64,000 bases of DNA from Colius striatus. Lineage: Eukaryota > Chordata > Aves > Coliiformes > Coliidae. Location: positions 8,460,915 through 8,524,914 of the forward strand of contig NC_084771.1 of the NCBI RefSeq assembly GCF_028858725.1, written 5' to 3'. Position 1 is the stretch's first letter, and each line of letters begins with the position of its first letter. The position numbers and the translations under genes were made by a program. Of the stretch, positions 11,781-26,400 are shown in pieces. Under the pieces are notes generated by a model, which was given only the letters and a program-made list of their open reading frames with translations, was not told where the DNA came from and made no database searches.

Positions 11781-14700
11781 ATCAGTGCAATTGATACAGG
11801 AAAAAAATACCAATATGAATGTTTTAGAAATAGTCTTGTAATATGATGCAAGTTTAAATGAAGCTGCATATTATGGGGTAAATAAACAGCAGTTGTAGTT
11901 TTAAAAACAATCTCAAAAGACATCTATATTTTTGTGATACTTAGCTCATGCAGTTTCTGTACCGTGGGTGAAAACTGACTTGTTAGGCTTGCTATGGAGT
12001 TTTAAACCCATCTCTTGTATAAACATAATATGCATGAAGTACATTTTTGGATACTCAGCGTTAACCAAACAATTTCTCTCAATAAAATGGTATGAATTGT
12101 TCTGAATTAGAGCTCTCAGGGTGGAAGACAAAATACATAACGCAAGTCTAGCAAGGCAGTTAGCTAGGATGCGTTCCATCTGCCTTGTGGGCTGGTTTAT
12201 TTTAGAAGTCATTGTTCCAAACTCGAGATAAGTCAAATGTTTTTCTTAAAATATTAAATTCAATTTTTTAATAGAGTCAGGGATTAAATCAGCTGCAGTT
12301 GTTGCAATAGCTTTAATATATCAAACTATAAAAACATTCTACTGTGCTTAAATAAAACCAGTTTTCTGACAGTATGAGAAAGATGGGAAATGATACTCCT
12401 CAGTTAATGCTGGGAAGGGCTTTTTGCTAAGAATTATCTGTGGATAGTATATACAGGTATGACAATGTTTATTTTGAGGTGGTGCAGAAGGATTATGTCT
12501 TTCTCATTCACTGCTCAGTAAAGGCTGACGTGGGGCAGAAGCCGAATGCCATCAGCTTGCACTGGCTTTGCTTGAGCCCTTAACTGTAGCACTTCCCAAG
12601 ATCTGGTCCGTACAGTGCCATGTCAGTGCTCAGCACTTGTGCTTTTTTAACAAAGATATGTGAAGTTGAGCAAGGAACTTCTCTTGTCCTGAGGCATTAA
12701 AGCTACACTCAGAAAATTCCTGTAGAAGCCAGGAAATTGGCATGTGTGTAACAAGCAGAGGATGCCAAATCCAAAAGTCTCTGCAGGGTTATCCTCACTC
12801 TTCCCAGAAGAGGAGAAATTAGGGAGAGAGGAGACAAATGAAACTAAGCAAACATTGATTGGCTTCAGCTGCTCAAGCTCAAAACTGAACTAAAATATTC
12901 CCCTATGTTATTAAAAAAAAAAAAGAGTGAAGTCTGCATCATTGTCACAGCCAGAGAGAGATGAGCTTTGCCTTATGTAGCTGTCCTTTGTGCTCCCCCA
13001 CCCTTGAGCTGCTGCCCTGGAACTGCTGATTTTGGTTCCTGGCACTCGTCAGGGATCTGGGAACCTGAACCAAACCCACAACTTCTATTAGTATTATGGT
13101 ATTCAAGAATGTTTCTACTCAAACATGCAAATACACTACTAATGGCATTTGCTTAACCCCAGTGATATTCTGGGGAGACCTTCGGTTTTTTATTAAATTT
13201 AAAGTACTTTTGTTGGTCAGACATTTAATCATGCCTGAAAGAGTTTGAATTGTAACACCTATCTACTGTTACTTGTCCCAGAAAAAACCCCTCTGTCCAG
13301 GACCATATTTTTACAGCACCTCCAGCTGACTGTTGAGGTCTGAAAGTTGTGAGATAGTAAAGTGAGACTGAGGTTTAAGTCACCAGAAGCAAATGTGAAG
13401 GGTTAACATAAAACCGTGGGCTGACAAAAGTTAATGCTATCTGGATACAGCTGAAGTAGTCTTCACATCCTGACTTAGAACTTCTTCCTGTTGGGCTTAA
13501 GTTTCTCCTGTGAGAAGTGGATGTGGTGATTTGATTTCTTTAATTAGCTATCTGAAGCTTTGTTTTATTTGGGCTCTTTTTCTGTGCATGAATACTGCCT
13601 TGCTTTACATTCTAAAGGTGCTCGAGCATAAAATTTTAACTATTACCTTGAGAGACCTATTGTTTTAATTGCTGTGCTGTCAGAGTGAAGAGAGGAGCCA
13701 AAGGCAGCAGGGATCTAAAAATGGATCTGGAAATCTGGAATCTGCAGGCTATCTTCCTGTGCTGGACAAATTGCTGTTACTCTTTGTTAGACTCTTTCCT
13801 AGTGGACATGTGGACGGAGCCAGAGCAGAGGTCAGAATCAATACGTTGTCTGAGAGGAAAGCTGTGCCCCACAGCTGAGTTACCTGGAGCAGCCACCTAG
13901 CATATGAATAAGGGCCATCCTTTAATGTTGAATCCCTGGACTTCCAGAGAATTTTGTACAAGCTTTGGCCAAAAAGAAACTTAAGAAACTAGAAACTAGG
14001 CTGCTATAATAGGAGAAGGTGGGGTTTTTTGTTTACTTACATAATTGATTACGCATCAGTTATATTAATCAGATAACAATCAAGACTTTGAACTATATAA
14101 GCAGCTTTTGCAATAGGCAGAAGTTATATACAGTTCCTACAGAGATATGTGCTGCAGCCTCACCAATCAAGAGAGCGAAGTGACGAGACTGTTGGTGAAG
14201 CTGCATGGTTCTAGAGCAGCTTGCTGTAGCTGACCTGGGTGGGAAACTGGGGAAAAATTATCACTGTCCTGGGAAAGACTGAGATTTAAACTACTTGATA
14301 CTGCTTAGCAGAGAAGTCCTGGAGCCATACTAGGTAATTCTACAAAAATATCATATTAATGGTCCTAAAAAGTAAACATAATGTCAGTAATTTTTTAGGA
14401 TGGGAGAAGGCAAAGGAAAAAAGAAACAAAACACAATACCACTGTATAAATGTATAGTGAGTCTGTATCTTTTAAAGACAACAATTCCAGTGTATTAAGG
14501 ATATGAGAAAGTGAGAAAAAATAGTTAAGTAGGGTGATGTGATCTCTGTAGAAGGAACAACCAAGTAAGGTAGAATTCTGCAGTTGAGAAGGAAGGAACT
14601 GGAAAAGTATGAGAAGTAATAAAACCATGTCAGGCATGGAAGAACAAATAGGAAGTGGTTATTCATAACTTTTTCTGATGCAACAACTGAGGGAGAGCAA

Positions 14701-17700
14701 GTAAGCCTAGCAGGTGGCAGGTCCAGAGTAAGTGAAGTACTTTGTTTGACAACATGTAGTTTAACAGAGAAACTCACTGCCAGAGAATGTTGTGTATGGC
14801 AAAAATTGCATGACTTGGGAATCAGTGAGAGAAGTTAAGGGGGGGAATCTGTTAAGGGCTATTAAGCATAATTATTCCACCTCTGGCTCAAGCTATGGTC
14901 TGGGAAAGTATTTAATGGTGTAGCCCTCTGTGCTCAATCTGTTGGTGTGATCTTCCCTGGGATCTGTGGCCAGTAGAGACAGGGCACAAGGGTTAGGGGT
15001 AGACAAGTGTTGGATGCAACCCAGTAAAGCTGTTATTCTGCTCTTGGGTGAAATCGGCTGTGCTTCCAAAATTATGCAAACAGTTTGCATTTAAAAACTT
15101 TATAACGTTGTCCAAAAAGAATGTTTGATGGCAAAGAATATGTGTGTGTGTTTGGGATGGGTTGATTTTTTTTCAGTTTGACTGAATCCTAAAAAGTAAT
15201 TTTACTTTTTTTATTTCCTGCTATTGTTAAAAGTATTAGAAGGCTCTGGACATTTAGGTGTAACTAAAAATTCCTCTGAAATGTAAACACATTCTGTATC
15301 TGTTTTATATTCAGAAATACCGACGCGACTGAAATCTTGCCTCTCTGCTTTGTAAACTCTCAGATGCTGTGAAAGGCTGTAGATATGAAAGGAACTTTTA
15401 ACTCTATTTTCCCCCTGTATCTTAGAAACCAGAGGAGGAGGAAAGCGGAAGTTATAATAATTCACCTCTTGGTTTCCTTCTGAACAACTGCAGCTTGGCT
15501 CAGGAGTTCAGGAGCTGAGGATAAGGCTGCAAGAAATGTTGTATGAAGCTATTTGTTATGCAATAGCTGCTGTCAGGTTCAAACGCTGAAATCTGAAGGT
15601 TTGGACCTGGAGTAAGACTTTACACAGGGAAGGGTTGCTATTGGATTTTCTGTTGTGCCTCGAATGGATGGATCCAGATGGTGGCTGGGATGTTGGTGCC
15701 TGGGGGAGCCAGCATGAGGCAAGCACTGCTGGGTGACACACAGCCTCTCCATTGGAGGTTAGAGCTGGACCTTGTGCTCGGGTGTGACTGGGAGAGCCAT
15801 TAATCAAAGCCTAAACATCACTGCTTACCTAGTTCTTGGGTGGACAGGGAGATGTGAATGAGCTTACAGGAGTGAACGTGGCTGTTCTTCATGTAGCATG
15901 TCGCTGGTCACTGTCTCAACATTTCTTACATACAAAACCCATGTTTGGAGATGCAGACAGCAGGTGATTCCAAAACCAACACGATTTTGCAGCATGAGGA
16001 GCAGATACTGAAATACACCATGTTTAGACCTAGGTAATAAGGTAGGTGTATCAGAAACCCCTCCTGCTTTAGGCATAGGTCAAATAAACTAGCAAAGTCC
16101 AATGTAAACAGAGAACAGGCAGCCTCTGAGGAACATAATAATAGTTTTCACATAAACCGACATTTTTATGAGAGCAGTGGTTTCCAGGCAGGTTTAAACA
16201 GCACATCTGTATTCACCTCATGGGATCAACCTTTGGCTCTGCTAATGTCACTGGGAGGTTTGCCACAGACTACAGCAGGACAAGATTTTACTCCTTAGGA
16301 AATACTTAATGCTGATTATCCAAGATCATTCCTGTGCACATGTTGCAAATATACTTGGCCACAGCAGCAGCTGCAGAGCAACTGGCAGAAAAGGAGAAGA
16401 GCAGAACAAGTCTGTGAATGAATTAAAAATATATCCCAAGACATTTTCACTGGAAATGGATAGAAATGCAGTTTAAGTTTATCTGATTTACAGATAACAG
16501 AGGTAGGATTTTTTTTCCCCTAAGCTGGAAATACAATATATGTGAGTAGAAATAAAGATAGAAAAGGGCAGTTTTACAAACTTAGTTATAAATCACCTGA
16601 TAGTCCTGAGTAAGAACTGGAAATTCCTTTCCACCCTGTAATGCAGATAAGCAAGTCTCATTCTTCTGGTGGCTATGTCTGTGGAACCTTTGTACTGGAG
16701 CAGATTTTCTCTGAATTTCTTTTTCCTTTCACTAAAATGTACTAGGAGGCAGCTATAAGAGCCTGCGTTGCACCCATGGAGGACCGAGGTTTGAGTTGTG
16801 CATGCTGTGAAAAAACAAAGTAGGTCTGTAAGCTGTGTCGGGGAATGTTGCTTCCAGGAATTTACACCTGTATAAACTGAGGAGCAGCTGGACAGACAGC
16901 TATGTCATCCATGTAATGATTTGGGACCAAAATTAGCAGCTTGGAAGGCGTTAGGATAGCCGTCACCACCTACTGCCAGCAGTCCGGCATTAGTCTGGGA
17001 CTGAAGAACATCAGGGGAATGAAGCTATTTTGGCTGCTTGCCCAGGCCTGAGGAACTCAAACTCTACAGCAAATAAACAGCTGGGAGACTTAAACTTTTA
17101 AAAAATAAAACTCAGTGTGTATTTGTCTTGGTTTCTGATTGCAGTAAGCAGATGCTGGCTTGCACACAGCCAGGAAGAAGCTTGTGGGTTAAAAACCAAA
17201 AAGCAGGAGCAGGTACCATGGTAAGAAGAGTGATCTAAAAACCTTAAAGACAGTGAGGGGTTGCCAAGTGGCCACCAGGTCATATGCCTGGGGTGGAAGG
17301 AGGCACTGTCCTTCAGGCTGCAGTGATGCAGGGGGTGAGAATAGCTTGTTGTTGGGAAGGACCTTACTGTGCTGGAAAATGCTCAAGTGGTTTTAATTCC
17401 TGTAAGGAATGATTTCAGGATGTCTCTTGAGAAGTCCTTGTCAGAGCAAATCCCCAGTATTGGCCCATCCTGGCCACTGCAAGCAGAAGTTGGCCAACTC
17501 CTGTATTGCTTCAGCTACAACAAATGTTAGAAGCTGCAGTGTGGTAAATTCTTGTGACCTGTCTGTTTACCTCCCTGTCTCTCCTCCTTAAAAACACAGG
17601 AAAAAAAAAGTGCAGGAAAAAAGGTTTCCTTCCTTTGAAAACTTTGGTTTGTTTAGCTTTAGAACAGCCATCATCAAAAAGACTCTTTTGCTAAGTAATG

Positions 17701-20700
17701 TCTGTGGTGTGTGAGTTCTTTGAAGACAGAAAGCAATACAGATCAGAAGCACCTGGATTTGGGGGAGAATCCCTGAGGTATTATTATATTTCTTCTTAAA
17801 GTATTTTTTTATTTAAAGATAACAATTGCCTGGCAGTATAAAGGCAGCGAAACAACAATTAATGCTGGGAACTTTTATTCTTCTCAGTTAATTTAGTCTG
17901 TGTGCTAAACCACACAGGAAATAAACCTTCTTTTTATTACAAGCCACGGGAGCCTCGTGCAATACGTGTCTGTGCTTTCAACTCCTTTCCTAAGCAGAGT
18001 TCATCTCTTGTCAAACAAACAAAGCAAAAAATGGTTTTCCTTTCCGCTTCCTTTGCCATGCAGGGCTCCTCACTGCCAGCATAAACCCTCAGATTCTGAA
18101 AAGTAATTACATGAGCAGCTGTTTCAATAACCCCCCCAAATTGTAGTGCTCTGCTGTTGATGGTATGTTGTGATCTCAGGCTGTCTTCTCAGGACACCTC
18201 CCTGGTAAATATTAGCCAAGTGCTGCCCAGACTGTGACCATGGGAGTTTCAGGGTGGAACCAGGTGGGACTGGCGCAGTTTTAGCTGACGTAACATGACA
18301 ACCACCACATTTCATAGGGTGTAACTGCTGCCAACATTGCATGGAGTACTAAGACCTGTCCTGGAATCCTCTATGAACAGGAAGATAAAGGAGGAAACAG
18401 AGTCTGACAGTGGTGGCGAGGTCCAGACTTTCAGGAATAAAGCCCCATTTAAAGCTTCTAGAGCAAGTTGTCACGTTTTCAGCAGCACCCTCAGCACCCT
18501 TTCTCCTGTTTTTCCCAACTGCATTGAGAACTTCTGAATGTCTTGGAATATGTAATGTTCCAGAGAGTTTTCTGTGTCTCATGTGATACTGAGCCTGATT
18601 ATCTTGTTGGAGATTAGTCTTCCATGTGTTCAATTGCATTACAGTCAGTGCGTAAAGCTTGCATATGAGGCCAGGCTGCAATGTGTTTGATCCTGTTTGT
18701 AGAAACAGCCAGAAATGATCCCTAACCCAAATAACAAAGTAAATAAGCAGTGATTTGGAACAATAATTAATCCTGCTGACTAACAGCTTAGGGAAGGAAG
18801 CTCTGAGAGACGAAGGGTGCATTCAAAGTTGTTCAAGGAGTCTGTCACAGAGACTTTAGAACTTTTCCCTACAGATAGCGAAGGCTCCAGTTTCCCGGCA
18901 CTGTTTTATGCCACAGATAAGAGTACAGCGAGATGCTGAGGCTGTAGAGACACTAAACAGTTGTGCCAGGAGAAGCTGTTACTGGAGGCTCAGGTCCCTC
19001 TGCTCAGGTCCTCTCCGAGTTGCCCACTGAGCACACCAGGGCCAAACCTTCCGTCATGGCCAACCCATCTGGTACTGCCTGGAAAAGGGGACATGAAGTG
19101 GTGACAGAGAGCCCATGTTCTGGTGCGGGCACTCCACAGGGATGGAGCAGGTACAAGCACTCCCTGCTACCCCTGACCCCGAGGCCTCCATTGCTGTACA
19201 AGTGGGAACATTACACAACATGACTCTGCCTTCGTTGTGCCAGCCAGCCAATGCTGGGAACGTCAGGAGTAATTAATGAGGGAAAACTCAGAAGCTGTCA
19301 CAACAGGTTTGTTGTTAGATTTCTGCTTTCCTGCTAACCATAAACCTTGCTCAGATAAGTGGAGTTGCTGGAGATGTTCTGGTTAATGCATCATGAGTTA
19401 ATTCCAGACCTTGGGTCAGGTTTTGTTAAGCAGGTGCTGGGGTTTGCCCTTCCCTCTCCCAGATAGCCGTGCAGGCCTGGGGGTTGCTGCAGGATAGTGC
19501 ATTGTGTGTTTGGTTCCTTTGTCTGCTTTTTCTGCTGCTCTCGTGTTTGTGATGCTCAGGAGGTATGTTTGGTTTATGCTGGTTTTTGGGAAGCATGGAT
19601 CTGTTTGTTTTTATTTAACCTTGTGCAGAGTTTGGATTCTGGTATTAGGTGCATGTTAGACATTCAGGGAAGTACAGCCTGCCAAGCTCCAAGTCTGCTG
19701 TAGAAAACAACTGTGTGTAATAAATGAGGACTTCGTATTCTGCTGCTGCTTATGCTTTGTTAACGGATAAGCGAGATAATGGAGCCTGTATTCCTGCTGT
19801 AGGAAGCTGTCTCTCTGTTGGTTTTGGACCAGATGAGCAGTTTTCAGGCTTATGAAAGTCAAATGCCACAAAATTGACTTAGAAAATTGCCAAGGGTCAA
19901 TTTGTTTTGTATTGTAGTGGTTAGTGTTTTCCTTTTGATTCTGACAATTCCGGGTGTGATGGTTTGTGCATGTGGCTAAAGCTACAGCTTTGCAATACAT
20001 CAGCGTTTCTGTAGGTTCTCATCTAAAGCAAGATAAGGGGAGGCTTAGGTTTGAAAGCTCGTTTTTGTGAGGGCCGTGTACTTCAGTATAATCACAAAAG
20101 AAGCTAGAAAAAATCCTGATATGTGAATACTTGTGCTTTCAAATCCTTCCTGTTACTGAATGAAGCAAAAGTCTGAGACAGGGATGGCGTAAGGCTGTGG
20201 TTTGATACACACTTTCAGTGGGTACTGCTGCTGGGAGAGGCAGTCCTGCATCCCCTGGCTGGTGCTCTTCCCTCGCCATGGCACAAGTATCGACATGTCA
20301 GCGCGATGAGCTGGGTTGAGGTCCTCCAAATACAATACTGTTGTGTGACTGGAAGAGTTTCTCTGTCTCAGTGTTCCACATAGCCATGCCAAGCCTTGTG
20401 CAATGCGGGGCAAAAACATGCTGAGAGACAAAGCTGTTGGAGTTCAAGGAGACAGTGTCTTTCCATAACCCTGAATTCTGCAGGTTGAATGTATACAGTC
20501 ACAGTGATGGGCTGGGCTGCTTTGTCAGTCTTTCCTGGATAACCCTGCTCTGGAAGAAGTTAGGTCTGGGAGCAGCCTGGGCAGAGCCCCTATGTGAGGA
20601 CTGGAGGGGTCTGGGTGTATGAGTTTCAGGCTGCTACCAGCCAGGGCCCAGACACCAGGCTGCTTCAAGTGCAAAGTTCATCCTTAATCAAACAGGGCTC

Positions 20701-22508
20701 TTGGTGGGGCTGTTTGCAGAAATTATGTGAAGGGTAGAGAGAATCAGGCTGCTGTCGCTCCTCCCAGGGCCACGGGGGCAGAAAGCCCAGCGTGAGCAGA
20801 GAGTTAAGCAGCAGTCAGGCATCCCTCCTGTTTGAAAGCAAGAGCAGATCCTTCCTTTTGAAAGAGGACTAGTGTGACACCTCTCCAGAACTGAATCACT
20901 GAAACCCCTCATGTAGCGTTAAGCAGTTGGAAGCTTCATTTACATTCCTCGTTCTTTCGTGTTCAGGCTGTTAGGTTGTCTGCAAAAAGCATTCACATAA
21001 TGAGGTTTGGTGCCTCTTCTAGTGGCAGCTCTGGTATTGCCAGCTCCTTCTTGCCACTTCCTGGATTTTGACTCCTCTCTTGCCCAGCTGCTGGGGACTT
21101 TGTGCTTCACATGGACAGAAGTACAGAGTGTGAAAGGGTTTGCTGCCAGCCCATGAGCAAACATCTCTTACTTTTTGGCTGATGATGGAAAGAGGTTTTA
21201 AAATCTTGCATTAAAATCACTGAGAAATGGAAAGTTGGACTGTGGGGCTGCTGTTTGGTTTTGAAATCCTGTTGGCCATTGCTGTCACATTTCACACCAC
21301 TTTTTTTGTTTTTAAAGAGGCGAAAAACCCAATTGCAAATCTCTTTTGCTAATCTCTTGATGTACAGAAGGAGTCTATGTTTGGAGAGGTGACTGATGGT
21401 TCCCACAGGCCCTGTGCATCAGCCAGTGCAGTACTGTGCTCAGGGTTATTGGCACGCCAAGAGCACTGCAGTTTAACAATCCAGATAATAGATGGTAACT
21501 TCATATGTAGATACATCTTTTTCTGAATTGCATGGTGGAGAGGGGAGTTGTTCAGACATGTGCTGCAGCCAAGGCTTTTTTAGTCACCAGCATCAGTCCT
21601 TGGCCAGAGGGAAAGCCTTCTGTGGGAATGACACTTACCTGCACATCCAAAGGCAGTGTCATGCAGGGTTTGGTAAATCCAGGTTACCGAGAGCTGTGGT
21701 GTGGACTGCATGGAGATCCTGAATGTTTTTTTATCTTGGATTTAGAAGCAGATCACTTTTGAGTCATGTAATTTGTAGTAGTTCTTTTGCCCACAACCAT
21801 TTATAACCTGATTGTTGGCATAAGTCAATGTGTTGGGCACAATCCTTATGAGCACAGAGCAAGGATGAGCACATATGAAATGAGTATCTTTGGTTATCTC
21901 AACCAGATCAGAACAGTAAATGAATTCCTTTGTATAGGAGTTCTTAGTTTTAACCATGTACCTCCTTCCTTCAGGCTGAACTCTGAATGTGTTTACAGCT
22001 GAGGAGGTAACTAGGGAAAGCCTTTCCATCAATAAAGAGAAATGCATGAGAAACACATAGCACAATGGGTTAATCCTTATCTGTGATAAAACCTTGCACT
22101 AAAGTTTTTTATTACTCTCGTGCTTTAGTCTTTTAACAAGTAATGGCTGCTATGGAAAAGAGAGCTGGCATCCTCATTTCCTTGTAACTTTGATTTGGCA
22201 ATAGTGACTCTTTTTAAGCACTTTCCAGAATCAGTAAAAACATGTAAAGCAGACAGTATTGTCTCTTTTTTTGGTGGGGACACAGATATCCTGGCTAAAG
22301 ACATGTTGCACCTCATCTGCACAGCCATCCAGAACAATCTTGTGAGTGTTGTGCATCTGGCTGGTAGGCTTGTGGCTGAGCTGGACTCTTGGGTAAAACA
22401 GCTAGGAGGGTGCTGCTGTGATACCTGAGCCTTGGCAGGCCAGGAAGTGCTAAATGAGTGACTGGAAAAAACACTGAGGAGTGGCCAATAGGGAGGAGTG
22501 TCAAAGGG
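11781..22508 (+). other. SH3BGRL intron 1, middle part
   Basis: About 10.7 kb of intron. No exon, RNA gene or recognisable repeat was supported. There is an A12 tract near 12.91 kb and scattered low-complexity A/T runs. Confidence 0.65.
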
Positions 22509-23464
22509 TGTCGTGGTTTAGGCCCATCAGGGAACAAAGGCCACGATTAGCCTCGAGTACCGAAGAGGCTGAGGATTGCTCGAGGGCAGGGAGGGCTTAA
22601 TTGCCGCTTAAGGTTCAGGACAAAACAGACCAGGCTACTCGGTTTTGGGGAAGAAAACAGAAAATAATTTAATGCAAAATCAACCAAAACATAACCAAAA
22701 TGAAACAACCCAGAGTAATACATCAATGGAGAGTCCAACCAGCCTTTTTAAGAACACCTTCTTGCCACCCCTCCCCTCTTCCCGGGTTCAGAGCCCTGAT
22801 CCCGGTGTTTTTACCTTGCCCCCCCCTGAACGGTTCGGGGGGGCAGGCAGTGGGGGGTTCAGTCAGTCGGTTTCCGAGAGCTTCTGCCGTTTGTCCCTCC
22901 TCAGGACGGGTGAACTCCACACCAGTCCTCCCTGCGAGTCCGTGGGGTAACTCACACGCATGGCAGACTTGCACGGGCTGCTCCGATGCCCACTTATTCC
23001 AAAGGCTGCAGCTCCTCTCTGCCTCTCGTGTGGGGCTGCTCTGTGGCACACAGGCTCTCCAGCACGGCCTGGGCCATGGCCATCTCCCCACACAGTCCCC
23101 CGCCCGTCCGGGCTCACCCACACGGAGCTGTTGGTGGCTCTCAGTCTTGCCACGAATCTCCATAGGTTTCAGGGGCACAGCTTGTATTCTCGCCACGGCT
23201 TGCAGAGGGGTCTCCGGTCTACTGCTTCTCGTTCCTTCCTCCTTCTCTGGCTGAAGGGTCCGCGTGGTGGCCTCCATCTTGTATCACTCTCCACCTCCCG
23301 ACTCGCATTTCAAACTCCCGTCCCCTAAATAGTGATCGCAGAGGCGCCAGATTGGCCCAGCCGGGCCGGAGGTGGGTCTGAACCTAGGAGCCGGGGGAGG
23401 GTCTTCACTGCAACCCGCTCCCCCTGTTACCAAGCCAAAAGCTGCTCCTGGCTAAACCAGGACA
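22509..23464 (-). mobile_element. solo LTR of an endogenous retrovirus, antisense to SH3BGRL
   Basis: A 956-bp element bounded by TG...CA with short inverted termini (TGTCGTGGTTTAGGC on the left; the complement of the right end begins TGTCCTGGTTTAGCC). It is flanked by an exact 5-bp direct repeat AAGGG at 22504-22508 and 23465-23469. Read on the minus strand it has LTR architecture: a CCAAT box (complement of 23351-23355), a TATA-like CTATTTAG about 20 bp on (23325-23332), and an ATTAAA polyadenylation signal near the far end (22668-22673). A C8/G7 inverted repeat (22817-22845) could form a hairpin in the transcript. No gag, pol or env sequence is attached, so it is a recombined solo LTR. It is GC-rich and has few decayed features, suggesting a fairly recent insertion. 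Confidence 0.88.
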
Positions 23465-26400
23465 AAGGGGAATGCACAGTGTCACCCTCCTTGAATTTGG
23501 TGGCTTCAGTAAGGAAATAGAAGGGTTTTCAACTGACAGAGAACCATTTTCACTTAATAGAATAAAATCTGAAGTACATTAAATGGTGTTTTCATACATT
23601 CTCCTCATATGTTCCTGATGATAAGGTGTGCTGCATGTTAGAAACTGGGTAGTACCACAATGGTGCTTTGACAAGCAATTACAGCAGGATGAATGGATTC
23701 ATCCCCCCAGTCCTCAGCGCTTGGATTTTATTTGTTAAGAGCAGAATTTTACTTCAGCTGTGATGATATGTTGAGCCTTAAGATGCCTTCATAGAAAATA
23801 AACATAAAACATATTAAAAAGTAATCAAGGCTTCATTAGGCAGTGCTGCTACTGCTGTTTGCCAGGAGCTAAGATATAAATAAGGAAATGTTACTTGTCC
23901 TCAACTAATGGATAAAGGAATCTGCTTTTGGCCACTGCTGGAGGAAAGTAGCTAAACAGACATTCTGTGCAGTGCAGCAGGTCAGTTCTGACCTATTTAT
24001 GGCTTTTTAGTATCTTTGGATTAGAATTTGACTGTAATAGAGCTTTGGTAGAATTGGCTGTATTGCATGGCTGACACAAAACTAGTAACACCAAGAAATC
24101 CTGCTGTGACCTGAACCTCGAATCCTGTGTACCTTGAAATGAAAGAACCAATACCATTTGAATCCTGATATTTTTGACAGTTCATATCAAGCAACACTAA
24201 CAAAGTTGAATGTATAGATTTGTTTCTGTCAACTATTTATGTGATTATGCTCACAAGATGATTAGAGTTGCTTAATGTGTTGCTGTCTCGAGTTTTGCTA
24301 GCAGATGTGTGCTTTTGTAGGTGCCAAGGGACAACTATCCCAAATCACCACACAGGGTAACTGTAAAGAGCCTTTGGAACCCGTTTTGGAGCAGCTGCTT
24401 TTGATGACCATTGCAGCCCTCGTGCTTGCTGTTCACAGCACTGCCTCCACGCTGCCCCTGAAGGGCTGTGACCTCGAGTGCCACCTGGATCTCTTCTGAG
24501 TGGGAGGTAACACTGTCCTGTCTGCATCCAGTGAAGGTGGAAATCAGGCATCAGAGCCATTGACACCGTTACCTTTCCTAAGTGTGTTTCATACTTTACA
24601 AGGTGCAGAATTCCTTGGCTTGAGCGCAGTGTATGCTGTTCCCCTGTTCAGGAGCCTGTCCATAGTGCACAGGCACCATCCAGGTCGGTGCTGAGCAGTG
24701 ACCCAGGTAAACAGGCAGCTCAGGAGCCTTTCAGGGGCTGTGAGCCTGCAGAATTACTTCTACTCTCGCTGCTTTCTCACAGTGAATGCATGGGATCCTG
24801 TATTTAGCGTTCTCCTGTGCTTCTGAAACAAATTAGCCTGAGATTAGTTCTATAAATTAGTGTGTTTCAAATGACAGTTATATTACTTTATTCTTTTCTT
24901 TGGAGCAATAGAGAAAAAGTTTGGTTTTTTTTCTTAACCAAGTGCTTGAACTTCAGTAGCCAATGACATGATAATTAGGAACCTGCTCAGCAGGCTGCTG
25001 TACTGGGCTGTACCAAACCGAGGAGCCAGGCCTGTGTTACTGGCTGAGCTTTCCAAAGCAGGCTAAGGAGACTAAAAGCCAAACTCCCACTGGGGATTTT
25101 ATTGTCTTTGCAGTCTATGTCAAAGAGTAACTAAAAGTGAGTGGAAGTTGGGTCCATAAAGGCCTTGGAATCCACTGAGAATTCTGATCCCCAGGACTTT
25201 AGTACATGGAGGTGACATTAACTTTTGTGCTTGGTTCTTCTGTAGGGAAAAGCTTGAGTGCACTAGAATCTTTTGACTTGAGTTTCATTGGTGTGGGATT
25301 TAACAAATTGGATTATCAAACTATTGCATTTACAACAGCATTATAATCCATAAGGGAAGCTTTTGTTCTCATGAATCAGCTTTTCCATTTATGTAACGTT
25401 CTAGAGTTTCAAGAGAAAGTTGTGATCTCGTTTTGGAAGGTACAGGCTTTGTCCTTTGTTGTTGTATGTTCTTGGCTTGTGCTGCAAAGTCTGACCTGTG
25501 GTGTGGTACCTTAATGCCTGGTTAATACCCCACTGTAGGCAGACCACGTGTTTCCAGGCATGATGCAGCCTCCAAGTTGGGTTGCAAAAACCTTTCAGTA
25601 GCCTGGATTTTTCCCCCAACCTTGCCATTTAGTGATGATCTTTTTGTGTCCTTTTACTCCAGGACTTTTTCCTTCTCTTAGAAAGTTTATTCCAGAACCC
25701 ACAAGAGAAATGGGAAAGTGGTTGTTGCTCTCATGGTGAGCTGGAGCCCATTCCCTCCTGGCCTGGGTCTCAGGCTGGCACATCGTGCTTCTGCAGCAGC
25801 AGGTTGGTGGGTGCCCAGTGATGAGAACCATGTCCAAATAACTTCTAAGCTGTTGGGGGTAAACCACATGAAGATAAGGCTGCTGTAGGATGCATGTCTA
25901 TATGCCATGGGCTTTCCTGAAGGAAGACAGTAAGTACATATGGAGCCCATCTGGACATTGCCTAATTTCTGGCAGAAAAAAAGCAGCAGCACAAGTCCAG
26001 CATGAGCTTTTCCAGCCTCCTGTGTTTGATTTAGCATAACTTTGTGGTGGTTTTGCTGTGTCTGTCCTCAACCTCATTCCTTACTGACCAGAAACCAAGC
26101 ACTGAGAGAGAGAATGATGACATTACTACATGTAATACTCAGCTTAAAATAGCCAGAACAAAGAAGTGGTTTGAGTTCTGTAATGATAATTGCCCAGACC
26201 TAAAAATAGGTAGCTGTTCTACCAGGCAGAGAGAAGTAAGAGAAAGAAATCGCTGGGAGATACCTCAGAGACAGCCTGCAAAGCTCTGAGGGAACAAGTC
26301 ACTGCTGTAGGTGCCTACAAGTTCCCCACCCTTTGACCACCATTTAGAGCAGATGGTGGCCACCAGCACCACCAGAACTGTCACCTCTGAATTTTAAGCT

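Noticed and set aside
22700-23277. Open frames of about 184 codons on both strands
   Set aside because: They lie wholly inside the solo LTR, which is noncoding; openness follows from GC content.
26043-26060. TGTGGTGGTTTTGC resembling the start of the LTR at 50008
   Set aside because: Similarity stops after about 14 bases and there is no matching terminus or target duplication.
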